Positions 49,167-58,074 of a DNA stretch of 64,000 nt are shown here, in pieces (position 1 is the first letter of the stretch; the number at the start of each line of letters is the position of its first letter). Under the pieces are notes generated by a model that worked only from the letters and a program-made list of their open reading frames with translations, made no database searches and was not told where the DNA came from. The translations under genes were made by a program, and so were the position numbers. The stretch comes from Roseovarius faecimaris (GTDB taxonomy: Bacteria; Pseudomonadota; Alphaproteobacteria; Rhodobacterales; Rhodobacteraceae). Location of the stretch: NCBI RefSeq assembly GCF_009762325.1, contig NZ_CP034348.1, positions 2,796,501 to 2,860,500 of the forward strand, in the 5' to 3' direction.

Positions 49167-50680
49167 GCAGCTTCTCCCGCCATCAGCAGCCCGATCGCGG
49201 CGCGGTCTGTGTTGTCTGCCTCGATCAGATGCCCGTCATGGATCACCATGATCCGGTCCGACAGGCTCAGAATTTCGTCGAGGTCTTCGGAAATCAGGAT
49301 GACCCCTGCGCCCCGCGCCCGTGCCTCAAGCAGGCGCCGCGCCACCTCGGCAGCGGCCCCCATGTCCAGACCGCGCGTAGGTTGATTGGCCAGGATCAGG
49401 TCAGGGGATTGTTCGAACACGCGCGCCAGAATGAGCTTCTGGATGTTGCCGCCCGACAGAAGCTGGGCTCGGGCCTGCACACCCGGTCCGCGCACGTCAT
49501 AGGCCTGCGCCAGACGCTCGGCATTGGCGATGATGGACTCGCCGCGGAGCAACCCGCGCGACTGCACTTCCGGGTCGTCCAGCCGCTCGATCACCATATT
49601 CTCGGCCACGCTCATCGCGCCCACGATCCCGTCATGATGCCGATCCTCGGGGATACGCCCCACCCCGGCGCGGATCATGTCGAGCGGCGTGGCGCGGCTG
49701 ACAGGTTTATCGCCGACGATGACCTCGCCCTTGTCGGCCCGCCTGAGCCCTGAGATCAGCCCGGCCAGCGCCGATTGACCATTGCCCGACACGCCCGCGA
49801 TGCCGAGAATTTCATGCGCGCGTACTTCCAGCGACACGTTATGCAGACTGTCGCGCTTGGAACTGCCTGTAACAGTCACGCCTCGCATCTGCAGCACCGG
49901 CGCGCCCGGGGGGATGGGCGTGCGGTCGGTCACGGGCGTTTCCGCCCCGACCATCATCAGCGCAATGGCGGCCTCGTCGGCCTCTTTCGTGGCCATCTCG
50001 CCCACTTTGACCCCATGCCGCAGCACCGCGATCCGGTGCGAAAAGGCCAGCACCTCGCGCAGCTTGTGCGAGATGAAGATCACCGACAAACCGTCGCGCG
50101 TCATGGCGCCTATGTTCTCGAACAGCGCATCGGCCTCCTGCGGGGTCAGCACCGCCGTAGGCTCGTCCAGCACCAGAATGCGCGCGTCCCGGTAAAGCGC
50201 CTTGAGGATTTCGACCCGCTGACGTTCACCAACCGAAAGGCGGCTCACACGCGTGTCCAGCGGCGCGGTGAGGCCGCTTTGCTCCATGATCCGCCCAACC
50301 TTCTCGCGCGCTGCGCGGCGGTTGCGGCGCAGGGACATAAGCGGCTCGGAGCCAAGCAGAATATTGTCGAGAACGCTGAGATTTTCAGCCAGCGTGAAAT
50401 GCTGATGCACCATGCCGATACCAGCCGACAACGCCGCCTGCGGATGGCCAAGCGGCAAGGCCCGCATCCGACCCGCCTCATCGGCGACCTCCACCGTGCC
50501 TGCATCGGGCAGGTAATGGCCAAAGAGCATGTTCATCAGCGTGGTTTTGCCCGCACCGTTTTCGCCCAGCAACGCCAGCACTTCGCCCTTGTGCAGGTCG
50601 AGATCGACGGCATCATTGGCCACCACCGGGCCGAACCGTTTGCTGAGGCCCTTCAGGGAGAGAACTTTTTGGGATGTCAT
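49163..50680 (-). CDS. ABC transporter ATPase, duplicated domains (nucleoside/purine type)
   Basis: About 505 aa from MTSQKVLSLKG; an upstream GTG is less likely. Two ABC cassettes are seen. The first has Walker A GENGAGKTT, signature LSVGERQRVEILKAL and Walker B ILVLDEPTAVL. The second has a degenerate P-loop region GVSGNGQSALA and signature LSGGNIQKLILARV. This asymmetry is typical of the sugar/nucleoside class (RbsA/YufO type). Energises the importer with the two permeases. Confidence 0.94.
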   Translation of the reverse strand: MTSQKVLSLKGLSKRFGPVVANDAVDLDLHKGEVLALLGENGAGKTTLMNMLFGHYLPDAGTVEVADEAGRMRALPLGHPQAALSAGIGMVHQHFTLAENLSVLDNILLGSEPLMSLRRNRRAAREKVGRIMEQSGLTAPLDTRVSRLSVGERQRVEILKALYRDARILVLDEPTAVLTPQEADALFENIGAMTRDGLSVIFISHKLREVLAFSHRIAVLRHGVKVGEMATKEADEAAIALMMVGAETPVTDRTPIPPGAPVLQMRGVTVTGSSKRDSLHNVSLEVRAHEILGIAGVSGNGQSALAGLISGLRRADKGEVIVGDKPVSRATPLDMIRAGVGRIPEDRHHDGIVGAMSVAENMVIERLDDPEVQSRGLLRGESIIANAERLAQAYDVRGPGVQARAQLLSGGNIQKLILARVFEQSPDLILANQPTRGLDMGAAAEVARRLLEARARGAGVILISEDLDEILSLSDRIMVIHDGHLIEADNTDRAAIGLLMAGEAA

Positions 50681-50727
50681 GCGATATGTTCGGGGCCGGG
50701 TCACCGACCCGGCCCCGTCCTTGAGCT

Positions 50728-51723
50728 TTAGTTGTCCGAGACCGGGCGCTCGTCGTTCACGTTCACGCGGAACAGACCGTCCATGATCTCCTGCTCTTTG
50801 GCTTTCACCGCCGCGACCACCTCGGCGGGGATGAGGGTCTCATCCATCACCAGCGATCCGCCGCCATAAGCCATGAAGCTGTACTGACCATAATCCGCGG
50901 CCTCAAAGCTGCCTGCGGCCACACGCTCGATCGCCTTGTCGATGGTGGCTTCCATGTGCCAGATCGCCGAGGCCAGGATGGTTTCGGGATAGTCGCCCGA
51001 GGTGTCGATCACGTTACCGATGGCCTTCACACCGCGCTCTACGGCGGCATCGGACACACCAAAGCGCTCGGCATACATGATGTCAGCGCCCGCATCCATC
51101 ATCGCAAAGGCGCTTTCCTTGGCCTTGGGCGGGTCGTACCAGCTGTCGATGAAGTTCACCATGAACTTCACATCCGGGTTGGTGGCGCGTGCGCCTTCCA
51201 TGAACGCGTGCATCAGACGGTTCACTTCGGGGATCGCATAACCGCCGACCATACCGATCAGGTTCGACTCCGTCATCTCGCCCGCGATCATGCCGCTCAG
51301 ATAGCTCGGCTCGTGAATCCAGTTGTCAAAGACCGAGAAGTTGGGCGCCACGGGGCCAAAGCTCGACCCCATCAGGAAAGCCGTGTCCGGATAGTCCTTC
51401 GCCACCTTGCGGGCGGCGCGTTCCAGACCGAACACCTCACCCACGATCAGCTGCGCGCCGCCTTCGGCATATTCCCGCATGACACGCTCATAGTCTGTAT
51501 TGGCGACGTTTTCCGAGAAGGTGTATTCGATATCGCCCCGCTCGGCGGCGGTGTTCAGTGCCAGGTGAATACGGCTGATCCATTGCTGTTCAACGGGCAG
51601 CGTATAGATCGCGGCCACCTTGACCTTTTCCATGGCCATTGCCGCGCCCGCACCCAGCGTGACACTGGCCGCAGCCAGCGACGCCAGCACTGTGCGGCGC
51701 GTCAGGTTCATCAGTGATTTCAT
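50728..51723 (-). CDS. BMP-family ABC transporter substrate-binding protein
   Basis: 331 aa. The N-terminus has a twin-arginine-like signal (NLTRRTVLASLAAASVTLGA) and no lipobox Cys, so it is probably a soluble periplasmic protein. The mature part is BMP-type, with VAAIYTLPVEQQWISRIH, GGAQLIVGEVFGLE, AFLMGSSFGP and MMDAGADIMYAERFGV. BMP proteins bind nucleosides and purine-like bases; the deaminase-like neighbour fits a nucleobase. The ribosome site GGGGAG is good. Expressed as first gene of the ABC-deaminase-glp run. Confidence 0.93.
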   Translation of the reverse strand: MKSLMNLTRRTVLASLAAASVTLGAGAAMAMEKVKVAAIYTLPVEQQWISRIHLALNTAAERGDIEYTFSENVANTDYERVMREYAEGGAQLIVGEVFGLERAARKVAKDYPDTAFLMGSSFGPVAPNFSVFDNWIHEPSYLSGMIAGEMTESNLIGMVGGYAIPEVNRLMHAFMEGARATNPDVKFMVNFIDSWYDPPKAKESAFAMMDAGADIMYAERFGVSDAAVERGVKAIGNVIDTSGDYPETILASAIWHMEATIDKAIERVAAGSFEAADYGQYSFMAYGGGSLVMDETLIPAEVVAAVKAKEQEIMDGLFRVNVNDERPVSDN

Positions 51724-51820
51724 GTGTCATCTCCCCATGTTTTTGATTGGCGTCAGTTTGGTGAATTTTACCGGTTAGTCAAACCATTGCCCCGGTCTGT
51801 GGATAAGTTTTCCGCCCCTC

Positions 51821-52699
51821 TCATCCGGGTGGCTTTCGGAACAGGCGCGATTGGCTGAAAAGTTCATCGAGGCGCTCATATCTTTCGCGTGTTTCGGGCC
51901 AGAGCGCTTCTTGTGTGGCGGCGATCAGCGCCTCAAGCAGCATCATCGTGGCGATGTTGCTGTCCCAGGCCGAGGGGATTTCGACCCAGCAGGTAAAGAC
52001 CAGTTCAGCCACGTCCGCCACCGGGCTGGTCCATTGATCGGTAATCAGAATAACCTTGACCCCGCGCTCCACCGCCAGTTCCGCAAGCCTGAGCAGATTG
52101 GCTTCATACCGGCGGATATCGAAAAGCAGCAGGATGTCACCCGCCTCCATATCCAGCACATAATGCGGCCAGGTGGCGGAGGACGCCGTCAGATGCGTCA
52201 CGCGCGGGCGGATCGCCTGAAAATGGGTAAAGGCATAGTCGGCCAGCGCCCGGGTGATCCGCCCGCCTACCGCGTAAAGGCCGCGATCGTTCTGCGACAA
52301 AAGCGCGACCGCCGCATCAAAGCCGACCCTGTCGATATGGGCAAAGGTGTGCTCCAGGTTTTGCGTCATCGCCTGTGAAAACCGGTTCAGCAGATGCCCC
52401 TCCGGCGCGTCGGTCACCCAATTGGCACGGCGTGCGGTTGGCCCCGACACGGCCGCCTGCAACTCGGTCAGCAGGGCCTTGTGAAACTGCGGAAACCCCT
52501 TGAAGCCCAGCTTCTGGACCATGCGCGCCACCGTCGGCGTCGACACGCCTGCGGTCTCGGCCACCACGGTGATCGAGGCCAGTCCGGCCCCCGGGTAATC
52601 CTCCAGCAACGCCTGAGCGAGCTTGCGCTCGGACTGCGTGAGCTCGGCAAACTGCGCACGAATGCGGTCGCGCACCGTGGCTTTCGCGGCTTGGGTCAT
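51821..52699 (-). CDS. RpiR-family transcriptional regulator
   Basis: 292 aa from MTQAAKATVRDR, with GGGAGGGG upstream; the longer frame adds a sequence unlike RpiR. The N-terminal helix-turn-helix (AETAGVSTPTVARMVQKLGFKGFPQF) is followed by a SIS sugar-isomerase-like domain (~120-270) with LLFDIRRYEANLLRLAELAVERGVKVILITD. It faces the N-formylglutamate amidohydrolase/TRAP operon divergently and lies 97 nt upstream of the BMP gene on the same strand, so it may regulate either. No ligand can be assigned. Confidence 0.93.
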   Translation of the reverse strand: MTQAAKATVRDRIRAQFAELTQSERKLAQALLEDYPGAGLASITVVAETAGVSTPTVARMVQKLGFKGFPQFHKALLTELQAAVSGPTARRANWVTDAPEGHLLNRFSQAMTQNLEHTFAHIDRVGFDAAVALLSQNDRGLYAVGGRITRALADYAFTHFQAIRPRVTHLTASSATWPHYVLDMEAGDILLLFDIRRYEANLLRLAELAVERGVKVILITDQWTSPVADVAELVFTCWVEIPSAWDSNIATMMLLEALIAATQEALWPETRERYERLDELFSQSRLFRKPPG

Positions 52700-52748
52700 G
52701 CGCCCCTCCCTGGCAGCGCGATGAAGTATCTGAACAAATATTGACAGA

Positions 52749-52777
52749 AATTTCCAATCATGAAAACAATTTTCCAA
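52749..52777. promoter_or_regulatory. Direct repeat TTTCCAA, candidate RpiR operator
   Basis: TTTCCAA is found at 52751-52757 and 52771-52777, exactly 20 bp apart, in the 90-nt divergent gap between rpiR and the hydrolase/TRAP operon. The flanks are A/T rich and similar. The copies end 12 nt before the hydrolase start, consistent with an operator near the promoter. Confidence 0.4.
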
Positions 52778-52789
52778 ACAGGGTGAAAA

Positions 52790-53563
52790 ATGCAGCTTAG
52801 CGAATCGGACGTGGTCGAGAAGGTGAATGAGGATGGCCGTGGGCCTGTCCTTTTGCTGTGTGAACATGCCTCAAACCATGTGCCGGGCGAGCTCGGGTCA
52901 CTGGGTCTGGATGACGCGGCCCTCTGCAGCCACATCGCCTGGGATCCCGGCGCGCGCGCGGTGTCCCTGGCGCTCTCGGCGGCCCTCGATGCGCCCCTTG
53001 TGGCAAGCCGCATCTCGCGCCTTGTATATGATTGCAACCGTCCGCCCGAGGCGCCGGGCGCGATGCCCGAACGCTCCGAGACGACGGACGTGCCTGGCAA
53101 TCGCGGGCTGAGTGCCGCGGATCGCGCCGCCCGGACCGAAGCGGTCTATGTTCCTTTCTGCACGGCCGTGACAGATGTGATCACCCGGCGCAAAGCGGCG
53201 GGGCTTGCGACGGTTCTTGTGACAATCCACAGCTTTACGCCGGTTTACTTCGGCCAGCCGCGCGCGGTTGAAATCGGGATCCTGCACGACACGGACAGCG
53301 CCATCGCCGATCACATGCTGGCCGAGGCACATGCCCTGCCGCACCGCACCATTGACCGTAACTCACCATATGGCCCGGAAGATGGCGTGACCCATTCGCT
53401 CAAGCTGCATGGCATTGCCCACGGCCTGCCCAATGTGATGCTGGAGTTGCGCAACGATCTTATCGCCGATGCCGCCGGGCAGGCAAAACTGACCGAGGAA
53501 GTGCTGACCCTGCTGCGGCCTGCTCTGGCCAAGATTGTCGGGGATGTGCATCGCCATGCCTAA
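52790..53563 (+). CDS. N-formylglutamate amidohydrolase family hydrolase
   Basis: 257 aa. It contains the family motifs CEHASNHVPGE (~24-34), RLVYDCNRPP, IHSFTPVYFG and a C-terminal VMLELRNDLI. Family members hydrolyse N-formyl-L-glutamate, but many in Rhodobacteraceae sit with other operons and may cleave other N-acyl or gamma-glutamyl substrates. Here it overlaps the TRAP small permease by 8 nt and is followed by a glutamine-synthetase-like ligase, ALDH and ADH, which suggests cleavage of a glutamyl amide. No signal peptide. Confidence 0.88.
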   Translation: MQLSESDVVEKVNEDGRGPVLLLCEHASNHVPGELGSLGLDDAALCSHIAWDPGARAVSLALSAALDAPLVASRISRLVYDCNRPPEAPGAMPERSETTDVPGNRGLSAADRAARTEAVYVPFCTAVTDVITRRKAAGLATVLVTIHSFTPVYFGQPRAVEIGILHDTDSAIADHMLAEAHALPHRTIDRNSPYGPEDGVTHSLKLHGIAHGLPNVMLELRNDLIADAAGQAKLTEEVLTLLRPALAKIVGDVHRHA

Positions 53564-54152
53564 AGTGATCCACGCCTATATCCGCGCCATCGACGCGATG
53601 AACCGCTTTATCGGGCGCATTGCGATGTATCTCATTTTCGTGCTGGTGGGCGTTTTGCTCTGGTCCTCGATTTCCAAGACCTTGCTTACCCCTGCCCATT
53701 GGACGCTGGAAACCGCACAATTCGTGATGGTGGCCTATTACGTGCTTGGCGGCCCCTACTCGATCCAGATGGGCTCCAATGTGCGGATGGACCTTTTCTA
53801 TGGCAATTGGAGCCTGCGTCAGAAGGCCTGGGTGGACGGATTTACGGTGTTCTTCCTGATCTTCTATCTCGGCGTTCTGCTCTATGGCGCGATCAGTTCA
53901 ACAGCCTATTCCCTGGGGTATTTCGGCACAGAGCCCTTCTCCTTTTTTGCCGATCTCACTTGGACTTTCCTCACCGGGGGACCGGATGCCGCGCAGGAAA
54001 AGCTCGGGTTTCTGGAGCGCAGTTCGACCGCCTGGCGGCCCTATCTCTGGCCTGTGAAGATCATCCTTTGCCTGGGTGTTTTCCTGATGCTGCTGCAATG
54101 CCTTGCGGAGTTCTTCCGCGACATCGGCCGGATCAAGGGTGAGGCGCTCTGA
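53556..54152 (+). CDS. TRAP transporter small permease (DctQ type)
   Basis: 198 aa from MPKVIHAYIRAID; the start lies within the hydrolase gene (8-nt overlap). Four membrane helices are visible, with the QFVMVAYYVLGGPYSIQMGSNVRMDLFY region characteristic of DctQ. Overlaps dctM by 1 nt (TGATG). Confidence 0.93.
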   Translation: MPKVIHAYIRAIDAMNRFIGRIAMYLIFVLVGVLLWSSISKTLLTPAHWTLETAQFVMVAYYVLGGPYSIQMGSNVRMDLFYGNWSLRQKAWVDGFTVFFLIFYLGVLLYGAISSTAYSLGYFGTEPFSFFADLTWTFLTGGPDAAQEKLGFLERSSTAWRPYLWPVKIILCLGVFLMLLQCLAEFFRDIGRIKGEAL

Positions 54153-55474
54153 TGTCTTATGAGATGATCGCCCTGCTGATGTTCGCCTCCATGATGCTGA
54201 TGCTCATGACCGGGCAGCGCGTCTTTGGTGCCATCGGCTTTGTCGGGGCCGCCGCAGGGATGATGCTCTGGGGTACGGGCGGCTCCGAGATCCCCTTCTC
54301 TGCCGCGATGAAGCTGATGAAGTGGTATCCGCTCCTGACCCTGCCGATGTTCATTTTCATGGGCTACGTGCTCAGCGAAAGCCGCATCGCCGATGATCTT
54401 TACAAGATGTTTCATGTCTGGATGGGACCGGTCAAAGGCGGGCTGGCCATCGGTACGATTGGCCTCATGGTGCTGATCTCGGCGATGAACGGGCTCAGCG
54501 TGGCGGGCATGGCCATTGGCGCCACGATCGCCCTGCCCGAACTGCTGCGGCGCGGCTATGACAAGATCATGGTGACGGGTGTGATCCAGGCGGGCTCGTC
54601 GCTGGGTATTCTCGTGCCGCCTTCGGTCGTCCTGGTGCTTTATGCGATGATCGCGCGGCAGCCGGTGGGACAGCTATGGCTTGCGGGGGTGTTGCCGGGG
54701 CTGATGATGGCCACGATGTTCATCATCTACATCTATGTGCGGTGCCGGTTGCAGCCGCACCTTGGCCCGCCCCTGCCGGAAGAAGAGCGCAATGTCAGCA
54801 TGGCTGAAAAGCTGCGCCTGCTGCGCGCGGGGCTTCTGCCTCTGTTGATTTTCGCCGCGATGATGGTGCCGTTCGTGAAGGGCTGGACCAGCCTGGTGGA
54901 AAGCTCGGCCATCGGGGCGATGACGGCGTTTCTCGCCGCCATCCTCAAGGGCCGCATGACGCGGCAAGTGTTCGAGACCTCGGTCCGCCAGACGCTGGGC
55001 ATTTCCTGCATGTTCATGTGGATCATCCTTGCCGCGCTTGGCTTCGGGGCGATTTTCGACGGGCTGGGCGCGGTCAAGGCCATTGAGAACCTGTTTACCG
55101 AGCAGTTGCATCTGAGCCCCTGGGTGATCCTGATCCTGATGCAGCTCAGCTTCATCGTGATGGGCACGTTCCTCGATGACACCGCCATGCTTGTCATCGT
55201 GGCACCGCTCTATGTCCCGCTTGTGGGCGCGCTTGGCTTCGATCTTATCTGGTATGGTGTGCTTTACACAATCACCACGCAGATCGCCTACATGACACCG
55301 CCTTTCGGCTATAACCTGTTCCTGATGCGGGCCATGGCCCCGCCTGAAATCGGATTACGTGATATCTATGTCTCGATCATCCCGTTCGTTGCGGTGATGG
55401 TGGTGGCGCTCAGTCTGGTGATGATCTTCCCGCAGATCGCGCTTTGGCTGCCTGACTATGTCTACGGAAAATAA
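54152..55474 (+). CDS. TRAP transporter large permease (DctM type)
   Basis: 440 aa, about 12 membrane helices. Motifs include FMGYVLSESRIADDLYKM, GGLAIGTIGLMVLISAMNGLS, SSLGILVPPSVVLVLY and FGYNLFLMRAMAP. The subunit drives Na+-coupled uptake with the small permease and binding protein. The gap to the binding-protein gene is 47 nt. Confidence 0.95.
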   Translation: MSYEMIALLMFASMMLMLMTGQRVFGAIGFVGAAAGMMLWGTGGSEIPFSAAMKLMKWYPLLTLPMFIFMGYVLSESRIADDLYKMFHVWMGPVKGGLAIGTIGLMVLISAMNGLSVAGMAIGATIALPELLRRGYDKIMVTGVIQAGSSLGILVPPSVVLVLYAMIARQPVGQLWLAGVLPGLMMATMFIIYIYVRCRLQPHLGPPLPEEERNVSMAEKLRLLRAGLLPLLIFAAMMVPFVKGWTSLVESSAIGAMTAFLAAILKGRMTRQVFETSVRQTLGISCMFMWIILAALGFGAIFDGLGAVKAIENLFTEQLHLSPWVILILMQLSFIVMGTFLDDTAMLVIVAPLYVPLVGALGFDLIWYGVLYTITTQIAYMTPPFGYNLFLMRAMAPPEIGLRDIYVSIIPFVAVMVVALSLVMIFPQIALWLPDYVYGK

Positions 55475-55521
55475 CCCAGAAGAGCCTCGTCCGGGGGCCA
55501 TATTTCACAAGGAGAAAACAC

Positions 55522-56556
55522 ATGACCACAAGACGTAAGTTTTTGAAAACCGCCGGGATGGGCGCTGTTGCCGCACCTTTGGCCACGCCCGCGCTCGCGC
55601 AGTCGACAATCACCTGGCGGATGCAGACCTATGCCGGGCCCGCGCTCGCCGAGCATGTGGTGAAACCCGCGATCGACATGTTCAACAAGATTGCCGGCGA
55701 CCGGATGCAGATCGAGCTGTTCTTTGCCGATCAGCTGGTGCCCACGGGCGAGTTGTTCCGAGCCATGCAGCGCGGCACGATCGACGCGGTGCAATCGGAT
55801 GACGATTCGATGGCCTCGCCCACCGAAGTGACGGTGTTTGGCGGCTATTTTCCGTTCGCGTCGCGCTACTCACTCGATGTGCCGGTGCTGTTCAACCAGT
55901 ACGGTCTGAACGAGATCTGGGACGCGGAGTATTCCAAGGTCGGCGTCAAGCATATCAGCGCAGGCGCCTGGGACCCCTGCCATTTCGCCACCAAGGATCC
56001 GATCAACAGTCTGGAAGACCTGAAAGGCAAGCGCGTCTTCACCTTCCCGACCGCGGGCCGGTTCCTCAGCCAGTTCGGTGTCGTGCCTGTCACCCTGCCC
56101 TGGGAGGATATCGAGGTCGCCGTGCAGACCGGCGAACTTGATGGCATCGCCTGGTCGGGCATCACCGAGGATTACACCGTTGGCTGGGCCGATGTGACCG
56201 ACTACTTCCTGACCAACAACATCTCGGGCGCCTGGGCCGGATCGTTCTTTGCCAATATGGACCGCTGGAACGAACTGCCCGAAGACCTGCAGACATTGTT
56301 CCGGGTCTGCTGTGATCAGTCGCATTACTACCGTCAGTGGTGGTATTGGGGCGGCGAAGCCAGCCTGCGCGTGAATGGCACGAAGATGAAGCTGACCTCG
56401 ATCCCCGATGAAGAATGGGCACAGGTCGAAGCCGCCGCGCGCGTCTTCTGGGACGAGATTGCAGCCGAGTCCGAGACCAAGGCGAAGGTCGTGGAAATCT
56501 TCAAGCAATACAACGAAGACATGGAAAAGGCGGGGCGGCCCTACCGCTATACCTGA
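55522..56556 (+). CDS. TRAP transporter substrate-binding protein (DctP type)
   Basis: 344 aa. Twin-arginine-like signal MTTRRKFLKTAGMGAV with cleavage near ALAQS, then a DctP-type fold with PAIDMFNKIAGDRMQIELFFADQLVP, LKGKRVFTFPTAGRF, DGIAWSGITEDYTVGW and WNELPEDLQTLF. The Arg expected to bind a carboxylate in many family members is probably the one in KGKRVF or GRF. With the downstream enzymes, a gamma-glutamyl-pathway amine, amino alcohol or amino acid is suspected. Strong AAGGAG ribosome site. Confidence 0.93.
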   Translation: MTTRRKFLKTAGMGAVAAPLATPALAQSTITWRMQTYAGPALAEHVVKPAIDMFNKIAGDRMQIELFFADQLVPTGELFRAMQRGTIDAVQSDDDSMASPTEVTVFGGYFPFASRYSLDVPVLFNQYGLNEIWDAEYSKVGVKHISAGAWDPCHFATKDPINSLEDLKGKRVFTFPTAGRFLSQFGVVPVTLPWEDIEVAVQTGELDGIAWSGITEDYTVGWADVTDYFLTNNISGAWAGSFFANMDRWNELPEDLQTLFRVCCDQSHYYRQWWYWGGEASLRVNGTKMKLTSIPDEEWAQVEAAARVFWDEIAAESETKAKVVEIFKQYNEDMEKAGRPYRYT

Positions 56557-56592
56557 TCCATAAATGTCCCCCGGTCTTGCCGGGCCGGGGGA

Positions 56593-56637
56593 CAATTTTT
56601 TGAGAAAAAATTGGCAAAATTCTTACGAAGAATTTTG
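56593..56637. repeat. Second two-hairpin A/T-rich intergenic repeat
   Basis: Hairpin 1: CAATTTTTT (56593-56601), loop GAG, AAAAAATTG (56605-56613). Hairpin 2: CAAAATTCTT (56615-56624), loop ACG, AAGAATTTTG (56628-56637). GGGG precedes and GGCCCC follows, the same flanks as at 21390-21440. It lies between the TRAP binding protein and the GS-like gene. Confidence 0.7.
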
Positions 56638-56662
56638 GCCCCGATGGAAACGGATCGAGACA

Positions 56663-58018
56663 ATGACCCTGAGCTTCGACGCACTGAAAGAGAAAACCAA
56701 CTCCGGTGAGATCGACACCGTGCTGGCCTGCTTTGTGGATATGCAAGGCCGCCTGATGGGCAAGCGCTTTGTCGCCGCGCATTTCATCGACGGGGCCTAT
56801 GAAGAAACCCATTGCTGCAATTATCTGCTGGCCACCGATCTGAAGATGGCCACGCCCGATGGCTATGCTTCCACCTCCTGGGAGCGCGGCTATGGCGACT
56901 ACATCATGAAACCCGACCTCTCCACCCTGCGCGTGACACCCTGGCTGGAGGGCACGGCGATGGTGCTGTGCGACATTCTCGATCACCACACGCATGAAGA
57001 CGTGCCCCATTCCCCCCGCGCGATCCTGAAACGCCAGATCAAGCGGCTGGAGGCGATGGGCTATGAGGCGATGATGGCGACCGAGCTGGAATTTTTCCTC
57101 TTCGCCAAAAGCTTTGACCAGATCCGCGCCGAGAAGTACCGCGATCTGCAACCGATCTCCGGCGTGAACGAGGATTACCACATCCTGCAGACCAGCCGCG
57201 AAGAGCATGTCATGCGCCCGATCCGCAACCATCTTTGGAATGCGGGCATTCCGATCGAGAATTCCAAGGGCGAAGCTGAAACCGGCCAGGAAGAGCTCAA
57301 TATCAAATACGCCGCGGCCATGGCCACGGCGGACCACCACAGCATTGCCAAACATGCGATCAAGGAAATTGCCGATCAGATGGGGCATGCGGCATCGTTC
57401 CTGCCGAAATGGCACCATGAGAAGGTGGGCAGTTCGTCCCATGTGCACCAGTCGCTCTGGAAAGACGGCAACCCGGCCTTTTACGACGCGAATGACAGCC
57501 TGGGCATGTCCGCACTGATGAAAAGCTACATGGCGGGCCTGCTGAAATACGCACCGGATTTCACCTATTTCCTGGCCCCCTATATCAACAGCTACAAGCG
57601 GTTCCAGAAAGGCAGCTTCGCGCCCACGCGCACGATCTGGTCGGTGGACAACCGCACCGCGGGCTTCCGGCTTTGCGGGGACGGCACCAAGGCGGTGCGC
57701 GTGGAGTGCCGCATCGGTGGGTCGGACATCAACCCCTACCTTGCCATGGCCGCCCAGCTGGCCGCCGGGATCGCCGGAATCGAGGAGAAATTGGAGCTTT
57801 CTCCGCCGTTTTCGGGCGATGCCTACGCAGGCGAGACGGGTATGATTCCGCAAAATCTGCGCGATGCACGCGAGACTTTGATCAGTTCGGCCATGCTGCG
57901 CGCAGCGATGGGTGATGAGGTGATCGACCACTATGCTCGTGCCGCGGAAGTGGAGATCGAGGAGTTCGACCGCGTCGTGACCGACTATGAGATCGCGCGC
58001 GGGTTCGAGCTGGCGTAA
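56663..58018 (+). CDS. Glutamine synthetase-like gamma-glutamyl ligase (GlnT/PuuA/IpuC type)
   Basis: 451 aa from MTLSFDALKE; the upstream frame crosses the repeat. It has the GS beta-grasp N-terminus and catalytic domain: ATELEFFLF (ELE metal site), HVHQSLWKDG and the VDNRTAGFRLCGDG / VECRIGGSDINPYLAMAA block (residues ~328-360). Members outside the classical GS group ligate glutamate to amines such as putrescine or isopropylamine. Next to ALDH, iron ADH and an amidohydrolase, gamma-glutamylation of an amine or amino alcohol is the likely role. Confidence 0.88.
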   Translation: MTLSFDALKEKTNSGEIDTVLACFVDMQGRLMGKRFVAAHFIDGAYEETHCCNYLLATDLKMATPDGYASTSWERGYGDYIMKPDLSTLRVTPWLEGTAMVLCDILDHHTHEDVPHSPRAILKRQIKRLEAMGYEAMMATELEFFLFAKSFDQIRAEKYRDLQPISGVNEDYHILQTSREEHVMRPIRNHLWNAGIPIENSKGEAETGQEELNIKYAAAMATADHHSIAKHAIKEIADQMGHAASFLPKWHHEKVGSSSHVHQSLWKDGNPAFYDANDSLGMSALMKSYMAGLLKYAPDFTYFLAPYINSYKRFQKGSFAPTRTIWSVDNRTAGFRLCGDGTKAVRVECRIGGSDINPYLAMAAQLAAGIAGIEEKLELSPPFSGDAYAGETGMIPQNLRDARETLISSAMLRAAMGDEVIDHYARAAEVEIEEFDRVVTDYEIARGFELA

Positions 58019-58029
58019 AAGACTATCTT

Positions 58030-58063
58030 GCCTCCGGCGGGGCTATTTTGACCAAGAAGAAGG
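58030..58063 (+). repeat. GCCTCCGGCGGGG-type short intergenic motif
   Basis: The gap between the GS-like and ALDH genes holds GCCTCCGGCGGGG, then TATTTT and AAGAAGAAGG. I remember similar 'CCTCCGGCGGG ... TATTT ... AAG.AGAAG' strings between genes of other Rhodobacteraceae. The first part can fold as a small hairpin; the A/G-rich end supplies the ribosome site of the ALDH gene. Confidence 0.4.
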
Positions 58064-58074
58064 ACGACAGGGCG

